Counted from the first letter of the stretch, positions 8,136 to 14,764 are shown. The stretch: DNA of 20,114 nucleotides from RGIG9079 sp964567845 (GCA_964567845.1 CAZMOG010000033.1:1-20114), one strand, 5' to 3'. The notes: a model not told the origin generated them from the letters alone. A program made the numbers and translations.

Positions 8136-8164
8136 TTGTCGTTTTACATATTTTTAGTAACTTG
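8136..8164 (+). promoter_or_regulatory. Possible promoter of the ExbB/ExbD operon
   Basis: TTG at 8136-8138, a 19-nt spacer, then TAACTTG at 8158-8164, which lacks one T compared with TAACTTTG. If real, the exbB mRNA has a leader of roughly 100 nt. I see no obvious riboswitch fold or strong terminator in the 139-bp gap 8130-8268. Confidence 0.35.
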
Positions 8165-8268
8165 CACCAGATTTTTAGGCTTACACTCAAACGTTAGCAT
8201 TTGGGGTTATTCTAGAAAGGATGATAGACAAACAATTAAATTTATAAACAAAAAACAGTAAAACAATT

Positions 8269-9048
8269 ATGAAAAAGTTAATTGCAATCGTCGCACTTTT
8301 TGGAGTGCTCAGTTTCGGAGCTACTCAAAATTTGATGGCACAAGAGGTTGAGACAGTAGCTGAGGAGGCTGTAGAGGCTGATGCAGTAGCAGCTGATTAC
8401 GAGGAAGAGGTTGTTGAGCAGCCATTCCACCAGGCTTTGAAGATTAAGTTCATTGAAGGAGGTGCCGGATTCATGGCATTGGTTGTTATCTCTTTGATCT
8501 TAGGATTGGCACTTGCATTGGAGAGAATCGTCTACTTGAACCTTTCAGATATCGATACCAAGAAGTTCTTCCAGAAATTTGACGACAAGATGAAGAACGA
8601 GGGAGTTGAGGCCGCTAAAGAGCTTTGCCGTAACACAAGAGGTCCTATAGCCAGTATCTACTACCAAGGATTGCTTCACTTCGATCAGGACTACGATGTA
8701 GTTGAGAGTACAATTGCTGCTTACGGAAGTGTTCAGTACAAGCAACTTGAGGAAGGTATGTCATGGATTTCATTGTTCATCTCATTGGCTCCATCACTTG
8801 GATTCTTGGGTACTGTAATCGGAATGGTACAGGCATTCGACGATATTCAGAAAGCCGGTGATATGTCTCCACAGATTGTAGCAGGAGGTATTAAGGTTGC
8901 GTTGATTACCACTATCGGAGGATTGATCGTAGCTATGATTCTTCAGGTATTCTTCAACTACTGCTTGAGCAAGATAGAGGGAATCACAGGTAAGATGGAG
9001 GACGCATCTGTTCGCTTCATGGATACACTTTCTGAGTATAAAAAATAA
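8269..9048 (+). CDS. exbB: MotA/TolQ/ExbB family proton channel protein
   Basis: Inner-membrane proton channel subunit that, with ExbD, energises TonB-type outer-membrane transport or a related envelope machine. The 259-aa protein begins with a likely signal peptide (1-24, cut after NLMA), followed by a short acidic Ala/Glu/Val-rich periplasmic stretch (25-52). Transmembrane helices are near 65-87, 166-188 and 203-229. The family signature is in the last two helices: APSLGFLGTVIGMVQAFDDI (174-193) and GGIKVALITTIGGLIVAM (206-223), whose Thr residues line the channel. The cytoplasmic loop lies between helices 1 and 2. It heads a four-gene operon. The substrate pathway is not shown, since no tonB or receptor gene is present. 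TolQ is the alternative name, but the operon lacks tolA/tolB/pal. Confidence 0.9.
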   Translation: MKKLIAIVALFGVLSFGATQNLMAQEVETVAEEAVEADAVAADYEEEVVEQPFHQALKIKFIEGGAGFMALVVISLILGLALALERIVYLNLSDIDTKKFFQKFDDKMKNEGVEAAKELCRNTRGPIASIYYQGLLHFDQDYDVVESTIAAYGSVQYKQLEEGMSWISLFISLAPSLGFLGTVIGMVQAFDDIQKAGDMSPQIVAGGIKVALITTIGGLIVAMILQVFFNYCLSKIEGITGKMEDASVRFMDTLSEYKK

Positions 9049-9060
9049 TTAAGAAATAAA

Positions 9061-9540
9061 ATGGCTGTAAATATTAAAAATTACGACCGCAACGTTGATA
9101 AAAAGATTTCGAGACTAAGCAGAATTATCATTGTCTCATTGTTCGCAGTAACAGCGGTGATAATTTGCATGTTCTGTTTCGGACCTTACGATGCGGAATT
9201 CGAGGGACCAGAGCATACCGACGCAATGTTGAACTGGGCATATATCTTGCTTGGTGTCTCTATTGTTGCAGCTCTAACATTCCCTGTTGTTGAGTTTATT
9301 AGAAAACCAAAACAAGGTTTAAAAGGCATGTTGCCTCTTCTTGGATTGGCAATTGTCGCATTCGTTTGTTACCAGTTAGGCGATGGCACAGTGCTTGATA
9401 TGCCTGGTTACAATGGTCCGGATAATGTTCCCGGAACATTGAAGATTACCGACGCAATCTTGTTCATGACATACATTTTGATGGTTGTGGATGTTTTGGC
9501 AATCTTCGCTACTGAGATTTTCAAGAAAATTAAAAAATAA
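9061..9540 (+). CDS. Four-helix membrane protein of unknown function in the ExbB/ExbD operon
   Basis: No family with known function is recognised. The 159-aa protein has a basic N-terminus (KNYDRNVDKKISRLSR) and four predicted transmembrane helices near 22-40, 57-80, 87-106 and 128-151. A short acidic loop lies between helices 1 and 2 (YDAEFEGPEHTD), a Gly/Pro-rich loop between 3 and 4, and a Lys-rich tail (KKIKK) ends the protein. Charge distribution suggests both ends are cytoplasmic. It sits 12 nt after exbB and 5 nt before the first exbD, so it is almost certainly cotranscribed. Codon use matches its neighbours. The position suggests an accessory or assembly subunit of the proton channel; that is inference from context only. 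Confidence 0.85.
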   Translation: MAVNIKNYDRNVDKKISRLSRIIIVSLFAVTAVIICMFCFGPYDAEFEGPEHTDAMLNWAYILLGVSIVAALTFPVVEFIRKPKQGLKGMLPLLGLAIVAFVCYQLGDGTVLDMPGYNGPDNVPGTLKITDAILFMTYILMVVDVLAIFATEIFKKIKK

Positions 9541-9545
9541 GAGAT

Positions 9546-10115
9546 ATGGGTAGAAAAGTTCCTGAACTGAACGCCACCTCAACGGCTGATATTGCGTTCC
9601 TTTTGTTGGTATTCTTCTTGACTACCACTACAATGAACGTCGATTCAGGATTGTTCCGTCGACTCCCGCCCTATAACGAGGATAACACCGAGGCACCAAA
9701 GGTTGCTAAGCGTAATATCCTACAGGTGTTGGTAAACAGAAACAATCAGCTGTTGGTGAACGACGAGCATTCAGACATCAACTCATTAAAGGACAGAACA
9801 AAAGAGTTTATCCTGAACGTTGATAACGACGCAGATATGCCTGCAAAAGAGGCAAAAGAGATTCCATTGTTCGGACCGGTTGAGGTGTCTAAAGGACTTG
9901 TTTCACTTCAGAGCGACCGTCAAACATCATACGAGACATACGTAGCAGTACAAGATCAGTTGACAGCTGCATTCCGTGAGATGCGCGATGAGAAGGCTAT
10001 GGAGAAGTGGGGTAAAAGATATGACGAATTGGATGACGAGCAACGCGGAGCTGTTGACAAGTACATCCCTATGAGTATCTCTGAGGCTGAGCCAAGAAAC
10101 GTTAAGAAGAAATAG
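9546..10115 (+). CDS. exbD: ExbD/TolR family biopolymer transport protein, first copy
   Basis: Single-pass inner-membrane partner of ExbB, with a periplasmic domain that couples proton flow to the energised partner. In 189 aa it shows a short cytoplasmic N-terminus (KVPELNATST) and one transmembrane helix at about 15-31 (DIAFLLLVFFLTTTTM). The proton-carrying Asp is at position 15, as expected in the family. The periplasmic part has the first ExbD-fold strands (NILQVLVNRNNQLLVNDE). It then carries an unusually long insert (about residues 90-125) and a charged region before the Lys-rich end. It begins 5 nt after the membrane protein, and the second ExbD starts 2 nt after its stop. It is longer than classical ExbD (about 140 aa), which is common for Bacteroidota versions. 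Confidence 0.88.
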   Translation: MGRKVPELNATSTADIAFLLLVFFLTTTTMNVDSGLFRRLPPYNEDNTEAPKVAKRNILQVLVNRNNQLLVNDEHSDINSLKDRTKEFILNVDNDADMPAKEAKEIPLFGPVEVSKGLVSLQSDRQTSYETYVAVQDQLTAAFREMRDEKAMEKWGKRYDELDDEQRGAVDKYIPMSISEAEPRNVKKK

Positions 10116-10117
10116 TT

Positions 10118-10582
10118 ATGGGTAAATTTAATAAAGGCGAGAAGAGGGAAGTCCCTGCAATGTCAACATCGTCACTTCCCGACATTGTATTTATGTTGCT
10201 ATTCTTCTTTATGGCTGCAACAACCATGCGTGAGGTCACCGTTATGGTACAAAACACCATGCCGGAGGCTCGTGAAACTGTTAAGTTGGAGAAAAAGACA
10301 TTGGTAAGTAATATCTACGTTGGAAAACCAGGACGTCAACACCAGATGGTGTGGGGATCTGAGCCAATTCTTCAGTTAAATGACAGATTTGCACGTGTAG
10401 GAGATCTTAGCTCATTCGTAGAAACAGAGCGAGAGGCTCGTCCTGAGGAGGATAGAAATAGTATCATCAACAATCTCAAGGTCGATAAAGAAGTTACCAT
10501 GGGTATTGTTACCGACATTAAGCAGGAGCTTCGTAAAGCTAACTCATTGTTGGTTAACTACGGTAGTAGAAAGAAATTGTAA
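10118..10582 (+). CDS. ExbD/TolR family protein, second copy
   Basis: A second ExbD-like subunit, 154 aa, clearly different in sequence from the first. It has a basic N-terminus (GKFNKGEKREVPAMSTSS) and one transmembrane helix at about 22-37, with the key Asp at 22 (SLPDIVFMLLFFFMAATTM). The periplasmic domain begins VTVMVQNTMPEARE and ends in a basic tail. Its start codon lies 2 nt after the first exbD stop, so translation is probably coupled. A strong terminator follows. Two different ExbD proteins with one ExbB may form a mixed dimer inside the ExbB pore; the ExbD dimer is known for the family, but hetero-pairing here is inference. Confidence 0.87.
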   Translation: MGKFNKGEKREVPAMSTSSLPDIVFMLLFFFMAATTMREVTVMVQNTMPEARETVKLEKKTLVSNIYVGKPGRQHQMVWGSEPILQLNDRFARVGDLSSFVETEREARPEEDRNSIINNLKVDKEVTMGIVTDIKQELRKANSLLVNYGSRKKL

Positions 10583-10600
10583 TTTTCTAATATCCGATAT

Positions 10601-10635
10601 AGAGACCGAACATTATTGTTCGGTCTCTTTTTTTT
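10601..10635 (+). terminator. Rho-independent terminator of the ExbB/ExbD operon
   Basis: Perfect 12-bp stem AGAGACCGAACA (10601-10612) / TGTTCGGTCTCT (10617-10628), a TTAT loop, then a run of eight T (10628-10635). It begins 18 nt after the last exbD stop. Its loop and second arm overlap the promoter of the following tRNA gene. Confidence 0.93.
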
Positions 10636-10645
10636 GCTAACTTTG
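10616..10645 (+). promoter_or_regulatory. Promoter of the tRNA-Arg gene, overlapping the upstream terminator
   Basis: TTG at 10616-10618, a 19-nt spacer, then TAACTTTG at 10638-10645: an exact Bacteroidota-type promoter. The expected start near 10651 is about 5 nt before the mature tRNA 5' end. The TTG lies in the loop and arm junction of the terminator, and the T-run forms part of the spacer. Confidence 0.7.
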
Positions 10646-10655
10646 CGGAGCAATT

Positions 10656-10727
10656 GGTCTCGTAGTTTAATGGATAGAATGAAGGATTCCGGTTCCTTTG
10701 ATCTGGGTTCGATTCCCAGCGAGACTA
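10656..10727 (+). tRNA. tRNA-Arg (anticodon CCG)
   Basis: Folds by eye into a full cloverleaf of 72 nt. The acceptor stem is GGTCTCG / CGAGACT, with one G-T pair at the end. The D arm is GTTT / GAAT with an 8-nt loop containing GG. The anticodon stem is AAGGA / TCCTT with loop TTCCGGT, giving anticodon CCG, which reads CGG codons. The variable loop has 4 nt, and the T arm is CTGGG / CCCAG with loop TTCGATT. The discriminator base is A. The CCA end is not encoded (the genome continues CAAAA). It is flanked by its own promoter and a following hairpin terminator, so it appears to be a single tRNA unit. Confidence 0.95.
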
Positions 10728-10728
10728 C

Positions 10729-10756
10729 AAAATCCTGGACTGATGCCCAGGATTTT
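10729..10756. terminator. Bidirectional terminator between tRNA-Arg and the DUF4435 gene
   Basis: Perfect 10-bp inverted repeat AAAATCCTGG (10729-10738) / CCAGGATTTT (10747-10756) with an 8-nt loop. It ends in TTTT on either strand, so it could stop the tRNA transcript from the left and the DUF4435 transcript from the right. Confidence 0.75.
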
Positions 10757-10776
10757 GCAGTCTATGACCGCGAGTT

Positions 10777-10803
10777 AACTCCTAACTGGTCACTCCTAAC
10801 TAA
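10777..10803. repeat. 27-bp dispersed repeat, copy 2, at the 3' end of the DUF4435 gene
   Basis: Matches 1350-1376 at 26 of 27 positions. It contains CTCCTAA twice, 14 nt apart. The stop codon of the minus-strand DUF4435 gene (TAG, 10798-10796) lies inside it, using a different stop triplet from the one aroA uses in copy 1. The flanks of the two copies show no clear further match. Confidence 0.75.
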
Positions 10804-11734
10804 ATAAAATTGAAATATCTCTAGCGATTTGCTCAATTGGCTGATACCCACCAAAATGAAGGACATGACGAAGCTCTGAATCAACATGATCAAGAATACG
10901 CATATTCTGCTTTGCCTTTCTTAGCATCATTCTACATACATCACGACAAAGCATAAGGGTTAGATCATAGATATTGTGCCCACGAAGATAGAGATACAAA
11001 TTATTCGGATTAACTCCCAAAGCCTCAATCTTAACTCTAAAACTATCAATATCAACCTCCGGATTTCTTCCCTCAAACTCCTTAACTCTTGATGTAGCAC
11101 GTTTATGCAGGTCATCCAAAAGCACCTCCGGCTGACGAATTAAATCATGTCGATTACCACGATCAATGATATTTAGATATTCATTAAATTCACATTGGGG
11201 TAAATCGTCACGATCGTGCGCTAAAAAATATAAATGCCAAATAAAGAGCTTATATAACGCATTTGAATAGCGTTTCCAGAACAGATTAAAATTAAATGGA
11301 CAATTACGTATGTTTGTCAGTCTGCAACAAAAATCCTGTAATCCATCGGCAAAGCAGTGATGATTCTCAAATGAATATGTGTAAGTCTGGAGGACAAAGT
11401 TTTTAGCTGTAAGTTTCTTTACTCCTAATAAATAGCGATAATCGCTATCTATACAAATTATAAAAGAGGGACTAAGAAATTTAAAGTATTTCAAACATTG
11501 AGTCACTCCACATGTCTCATTACCATACTCATTTCTTGAACCACTTATAAAATGAAACTTCTCCTTTGGAAGAAACTTTTTTAGTATGTGTTCCCAAAAT
11601 ATAATGTCATCCTTATTCTCTACATGGACAGAGGCACGACACCTCAACATCTTCGCATCCATTGCAAAACGCGAAGCAGCTGCAGAATAGTATCGTTCAC
11701 GCTCTGCTTTCGATATTTCAGGCTTGACAAACAT
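10796..11734 (-). CDS. DUF4435 (TOPRIM-like) protein, candidate defence effector (AriB-like)
   Basis: This 312-aa cytosolic protein fits the DUF4435 family as I recall it, whose members include AriB, the TOPRIM nuclease effector of the PARIS anti-phage system. Visible marks are VHVENKDDIIFWEHIL (36-51, the invariant TOPRIM-type acid at Glu39), FIICIDSDYRYLLG (91-104, an Asp96-x-Asp98 pair) and YTYSFENHHCF (118-128). The C-terminal half contains LYLYLRGHNIYDLTLMLC. No membrane segment or signal peptide is seen. Its ATG is separated by 1 nt from the ATPase stop (TGATATG), so translation is surely coupled. The stop lies in a dispersed repeat. Nuclease activity and a role in defence are inferred; other ATPase + DUF4435 pairs have no known job. 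The family call is fairly firm, the function not. Confidence 0.8.
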   Translation of the reverse strand: MFVKPEISKAERERYYSAAASRFAMDAKMLRCRASVHVENKDDIIFWEHILKKFLPKEKFHFISGSRNEYGNETCGVTQCLKYFKFLSPSFIICIDSDYRYLLGVKKLTAKNFVLQTYTYSFENHHCFADGLQDFCCRLTNIRNCPFNFNLFWKRYSNALYKLFIWHLYFLAHDRDDLPQCEFNEYLNIIDRGNRHDLIRQPEVLLDDLHKRATSRVKEFEGRNPEVDIDSFRVKIEALGVNPNNLYLYLRGHNIYDLTLMLCRDVCRMMLRKAKQNMRILDHVDSELRHVLHFGGYQPIEQIARDISILFS

Positions 11735-11735
11735 A

Positions 11736-12581
11736 TCACTCTTTCATCGAGAACATATCACTAACAAATACAAGTTTATCTCCCCAACCATCTCCAAAGA
11801 TACTTGGCGAATGAGTCGATGTTATAATTTGAATATTGGGATTTAACTTTCGAATCTCCTCGAAAAGTTTGTGTTGCCACTCAATATGCAGTGATATCTC
11901 AGGCTCATCCATAAGTAAAATGTATGGAACCTCGTCCATCAAGAAAACTTTTAGAAGAACTAACATTAACTGTTTCTCTCCCGATGATAACTGATACAAC
12001 TCTATTATATCTCCATCGTCCGTAAAGATAAGACGATTATTCTTTCTATTAATGGAGATTTTCTTGCCGGTTCCCTCGAAAAGAGCATCAACCGTCTTAA
12101 AGAAATTCTGGATTCTCTCATTGATATGCAGAGCCTTTTCGGGATAGTTGGTTGCCATTAATCGGTAATCAGACAACGATGACTCCGCGCCTGCAATATC
12201 ATAAACCAATGAATATAGTTCACTATACAGTTGGCTGAAATCCTTACTATTCTTACTCCTGTCGCGCAAAGGAACATCGAAGGTCGAGATTTTGCAATAA
12301 TTTAAACCCTCTACCTGGCGCTTTAAATCCTGAGGTGTGGTTTTAGGTGTATAATGAACCGAGCGATTACCTGTAAGTTCAACAATCACATCAACCCCAA
12401 AAGCTTTCAGAGCCTTTACATCCGCACGCATCACGGCATCAATAATCTTAAAAACGGTTGTCTTACCGCTTCCATTGATTCCTATAACAATATTGACATC
12501 CGGTTGAATGTCACGCCATGACAAATTATATCTGTTCCAAATATTGCTAATTTGAATTGCAGTAATCTTGTTGCTCTCCAT
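11736..12581 (-). CDS. ABC-type AAA ATPase paired with the DUF4435 protein (AriA-like candidate)
   Basis: A 281-aa soluble ATPase of the ABC/SMC-like class often annotated AAA15 or AAA21. It has a complete nucleotide site: Walker A GINGSGKT (34-41), signature LSSGEKQ (198-204), Walker B YILLMDEPEISLH (220-232, with Asp225 and Glu226) and switch His257 in STHSPS. No transporter membrane part is present. The roughly 150-residue insert between Walker A and the signature has no motif I recognise and would be the place for sensing or partner contact. It is followed 1 nt later by the DUF4435 gene, the same order as ariA-ariB in PARIS. It is compact, seemingly smaller than typical AriA as I recall it. 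It may have its own promoter (TAACTTTA at 12621-12614), or be read through from dnaG, 64 bp upstream. Confidence 0.85.
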   Translation of the reverse strand: MESNKITAIQISNIWNRYNLSWRDIQPDVNIVIGINGSGKTTVFKIIDAVMRADVKALKAFGVDVIVELTGNRSVHYTPKTTPQDLKRQVEGLNYCKISTFDVPLRDRSKNSKDFSQLYSELYSLVYDIAGAESSLSDYRLMATNYPEKALHINERIQNFFKTVDALFEGTGKKISINRKNNRLIFTDDGDIIELYQLSSGEKQLMLVLLKVFLMDEVPYILLMDEPEISLHIEWQHKLFEEIRKLNPNIQIITSTHSPSIFGDGWGDKLVFVSDMFSMKE

Positions 12582-12613
12582 AGAAAGAATATTTAGTTTT
12601 CAATTATTTTTCG

Positions 12614-12621
12614 TAAAGTTA
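12614..12621 (-). promoter_or_regulatory. Possible -7 box for the ATPase + DUF4435 pair
   Basis: TAACTTTA on the minus strand, one mismatch from TAnnTTTG, 32 nt upstream of the ATPase ATG and within the 64-bp gap after dnaG. No good TTG stands 19-21 nt upstream. No hairpin terminator is seen between dnaG and this pair, so read-through from dnaG is also possible. Confidence 0.3.
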
Positions 12622-12645
12622 CTGATTTAAATGCAATTTTAAAAA

Positions 12646-14580
12646 TCACTGAACAGCAGAACGCCCCATTGCATTAACTAACATTGAACGCAACTCATTC
12701 AATGCCATTTTCTTCTTCATCCATTCAAATATTTCATTATGGTCTGCATCTGGCTCCTTGCTTAAATCAGCAATCTTCTTGTCAATCTGCTTAATTCTGA
12801 TAAGTATTCTTCGTAACTTATAGTTATTCAGAAGCTTAGTAATATAATCGACCTCTATTTGCTGCTCATTGGCATCCTGCCAGATACTCTCCAACTCGTA
12901 CTTTTCACTAACAATATCAGCAACACACGATACTATATTGCCATCCTCAAATTGAGTAAAGTGTTTTACCGCATCAAAATCCACACTATCAAGACGGTCA
13001 GAATACTCTTGAACAATCTTTCTGTATGTTTCGTTGTATAATGCTAACCCCTCACCATTCAAATCACCAATTATATACTTGGCAACCGTAATTTCACTAC
13101 CCTCTTGAATCGATATCTTGACATTCCCATATTGCAACAAAGCCTTTACCAGCTCCAGCTCATCATTCTTACAAAGTTTATCAAGAGTTGTTACTTTGGT
13201 AACATCGACCTCAACATTGACAGGTTGTATTGGTTCTGTTCCTCGATTAGAAAATGAACGCTGTATATCCGACTGTACTCCTCTCAACAATCTCGACACA
13301 CCTACATTAATCTCATGTTCTGAAATTTTCATTATTTCAGAACAGCTTTTTACATAAACGGAACGAGTTATGTTATCAGGGATTAAAGATATTGTACGTA
13401 TAACATCCTGTATTGCTTTGGAACGCTCTATTGGATCCTTACCTGCACTTTGAAGCAGCATATCAGCCTTAAATGAAATAAAATCCGTTTCGTTATTAGA
13501 AATAAACTCTTTTATCTCATCGGTAGTATGGCGTTGTGCAAAGGTGTCGGGGTCCTCGCCATCGGGCATAAGCACAACTCTTATACTAAGTCCCTCTTTC
13601 AATAACAGGTCAATACCACGCAACGCAGCATGAATTCCTGCCGAATCACCATCGTACATTACTGTCACATTGGGTGTAATTCTACGAAGCATTTGAATCT
13701 GCTCGACAGTCAATGATGTTCCGGACGAGGCTACAACATTTTTAACTCCGCGCATATACATCGATATAACATCAAAATAACCCTCAACCAAATAAATTTT
13801 ATCGGTACGTACAGCCTCGGCACGCGCGACATCAATGCCATAGAGTGTCATTTTCTTATGGTATATCTCGGATTCCGGTGAGTTTTGATATTTGGCAGCC
13901 TTTTTGTCGGCAGTCATTATTCTTCCTCCAAAGGCTATAACCTTGCCCGAAGAATCTTTAATTGGGAACATTACTCTATCGTGAAAACGATCTACCAATG
14001 TACCCTTCCGGGTTTCTGTTGATAATCCGGTTTTTAAAAGGAACTCCTTTTTATATCCCGCCGCTATTGCCGCTTGCGTTAATTTATCCCAACCACCCGG
14101 ATTATAACCAATTCCAAAACGTTCAATGGTATCGATATCCATTCCACGGTTAAGCAGATATGATATACCCACCGACTTACCCTCGTCGCTATGGATCAAC
14201 TGCTCTGTAAAAAACTTTTGAGCAAATGAATTCAAGGTCAACATACCATCGCGTTCACTGCGTTGCTGAAGTTCCTTTGCCGACAATTCGCGCTCCTCAA
14301 TCTTTATATGGTAGCGTTCGGCCAATTTACGTAGAGCATCATAGTAGCTTAACTGATCATGCTCCATCACAAAGTGAACCACATCGCCACCTTTACCACA
14401 ACCGAAACACTTGAAGATTCCTTTTGCCGGTGATACTGTGAACGAACCGGTCTTTTCATTATGAAACGGGCAACATCCAACGTAGTTAACACCACGCTTC
14501 TTTAATGCCACATAGTCCGAGATCACTTCGTATATATCGGCACTATCTATTATTCGCTGCTTTGTTACCTCGTCAATCAT
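12646..14580 (-). CDS. dnaG: DNA primase
   Basis: Makes RNA primers at the replication fork, working with the replicative helicase. It is 644 aa, normal for the family. The N-terminal zinc domain has Cys37, His40, Cys58 and Cys61 (CPFH and CFGCGKGGD). The catalytic core follows, with FPIKDSSGKVIAFGGR (205-220) and KYQNSPES (230-237). The TOPRIM domain shows YLVEGYFDVI (263-272, Glu266), MYDGDSAG (308-315, Asp310 and Asp312) and MPDGEDPDTF (338-347). The C-terminal 200 residues are poorly conserved and helical, as expected for the helicase-binding domain. The ATG at 14580-14578 lies only 5 nt after a TACCTTTG box, which would give almost no 5' leader. It is divergent from tetR. Confidence 0.97.
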   Translation of the reverse strand: MIDEVTKQRIIDSADIYEVISDYVALKKRGVNYVGCCPFHNEKTGSFTVSPAKGIFKCFGCGKGGDVVHFVMEHDQLSYYDALRKLAERYHIKIEERELSAKELQQRSERDGMLTLNSFAQKFFTEQLIHSDEGKSVGISYLLNRGMDIDTIERFGIGYNPGGWDKLTQAAIAAGYKKEFLLKTGLSTETRKGTLVDRFHDRVMFPIKDSSGKVIAFGGRIMTADKKAAKYQNSPESEIYHKKMTLYGIDVARAEAVRTDKIYLVEGYFDVISMYMRGVKNVVASSGTSLTVEQIQMLRRITPNVTVMYDGDSAGIHAALRGIDLLLKEGLSIRVVLMPDGEDPDTFAQRHTTDEIKEFISNNETDFISFKADMLLQSAGKDPIERSKAIQDVIRTISLIPDNITRSVYVKSCSEIMKISEHEINVGVSRLLRGVQSDIQRSFSNRGTEPIQPVNVEVDVTKVTTLDKLCKNDELELVKALLQYGNVKISIQEGSEITVAKYIIGDLNGEGLALYNETYRKIVQEYSDRLDSVDFDAVKHFTQFEDGNIVSCVADIVSEKYELESIWQDANEQQIEVDYITKLLNNYKLRRILIRIKQIDKKIADLSKEPDADHNEIFEWMKKKMALNELRSMLVNAMGRSAVQ

Positions 14581-14585
14581 GTGTA

Positions 14586-14593
14586 CAAAGGTA
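14586..14593 (-). promoter_or_regulatory. Candidate -7 box directly before dnaG
   Basis: On the minus strand this reads TACCTTTG, an exact TAnnTTTG match, with only 5 nt between its final G and the dnaG ATG. No clear TTG -33 box is visible 19-21 nt upstream. Confidence 0.45.
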
Positions 14594-14698
14594 ATAATTT
14601 ATTCAACTAATCTTCCCATTCTTTAAACCCGTAATCGTTTTCGGTTAAATTTTTAATATTTTTAACTTTTATAAACACGTAGTTCCGCATAAAATCAG

Positions 14699-14742
14699 TA
14701 CTTTTGTCCGCACTTGGAAACGAAACGAAGTAAAAACGTTTT
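14699..14742 (+). promoter_or_regulatory. Candidate tetR promoter box and nearby palindrome
   Basis: TACTTTTG (14699-14706) is an exact TAnnTTTG match, 58 nt before the chosen tetR ATG. No TTG -33 element is evident. Shortly downstream, AAAACGTTTT (14733-14742) is a perfect 10-bp palindrome in the expected leader and could be part of an operator for autorepression. The rest of the 184-bp dnaG-tetR gap is AT-rich (notably 14644-14674) and shows nothing else. Confidence 0.4.
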
Positions 14743-14764
14743 CATAAAAGTCAAGATAATTGCA

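Noticed and set aside
8130..8268. Riboswitch or structured leader before exbB
   Set aside because: The gap is long enough, but no known aptamer pattern or stable hairpin with T-run was recognised.
10616..10807. 63-codon plus-strand open frame
   Set aside because: It runs through the terminator T-run, the tRNA-Arg gene and the following hairpin, so it is a chance frame.
10700..12650. Integrated element with attachment sites flanking the ATPase + DUF4435 pair
   Set aside because: No second copy of the tRNA-Arg 3' end is seen near 12582-12645, and there is no integrase, so site-specific integration is not supported by this sequence.
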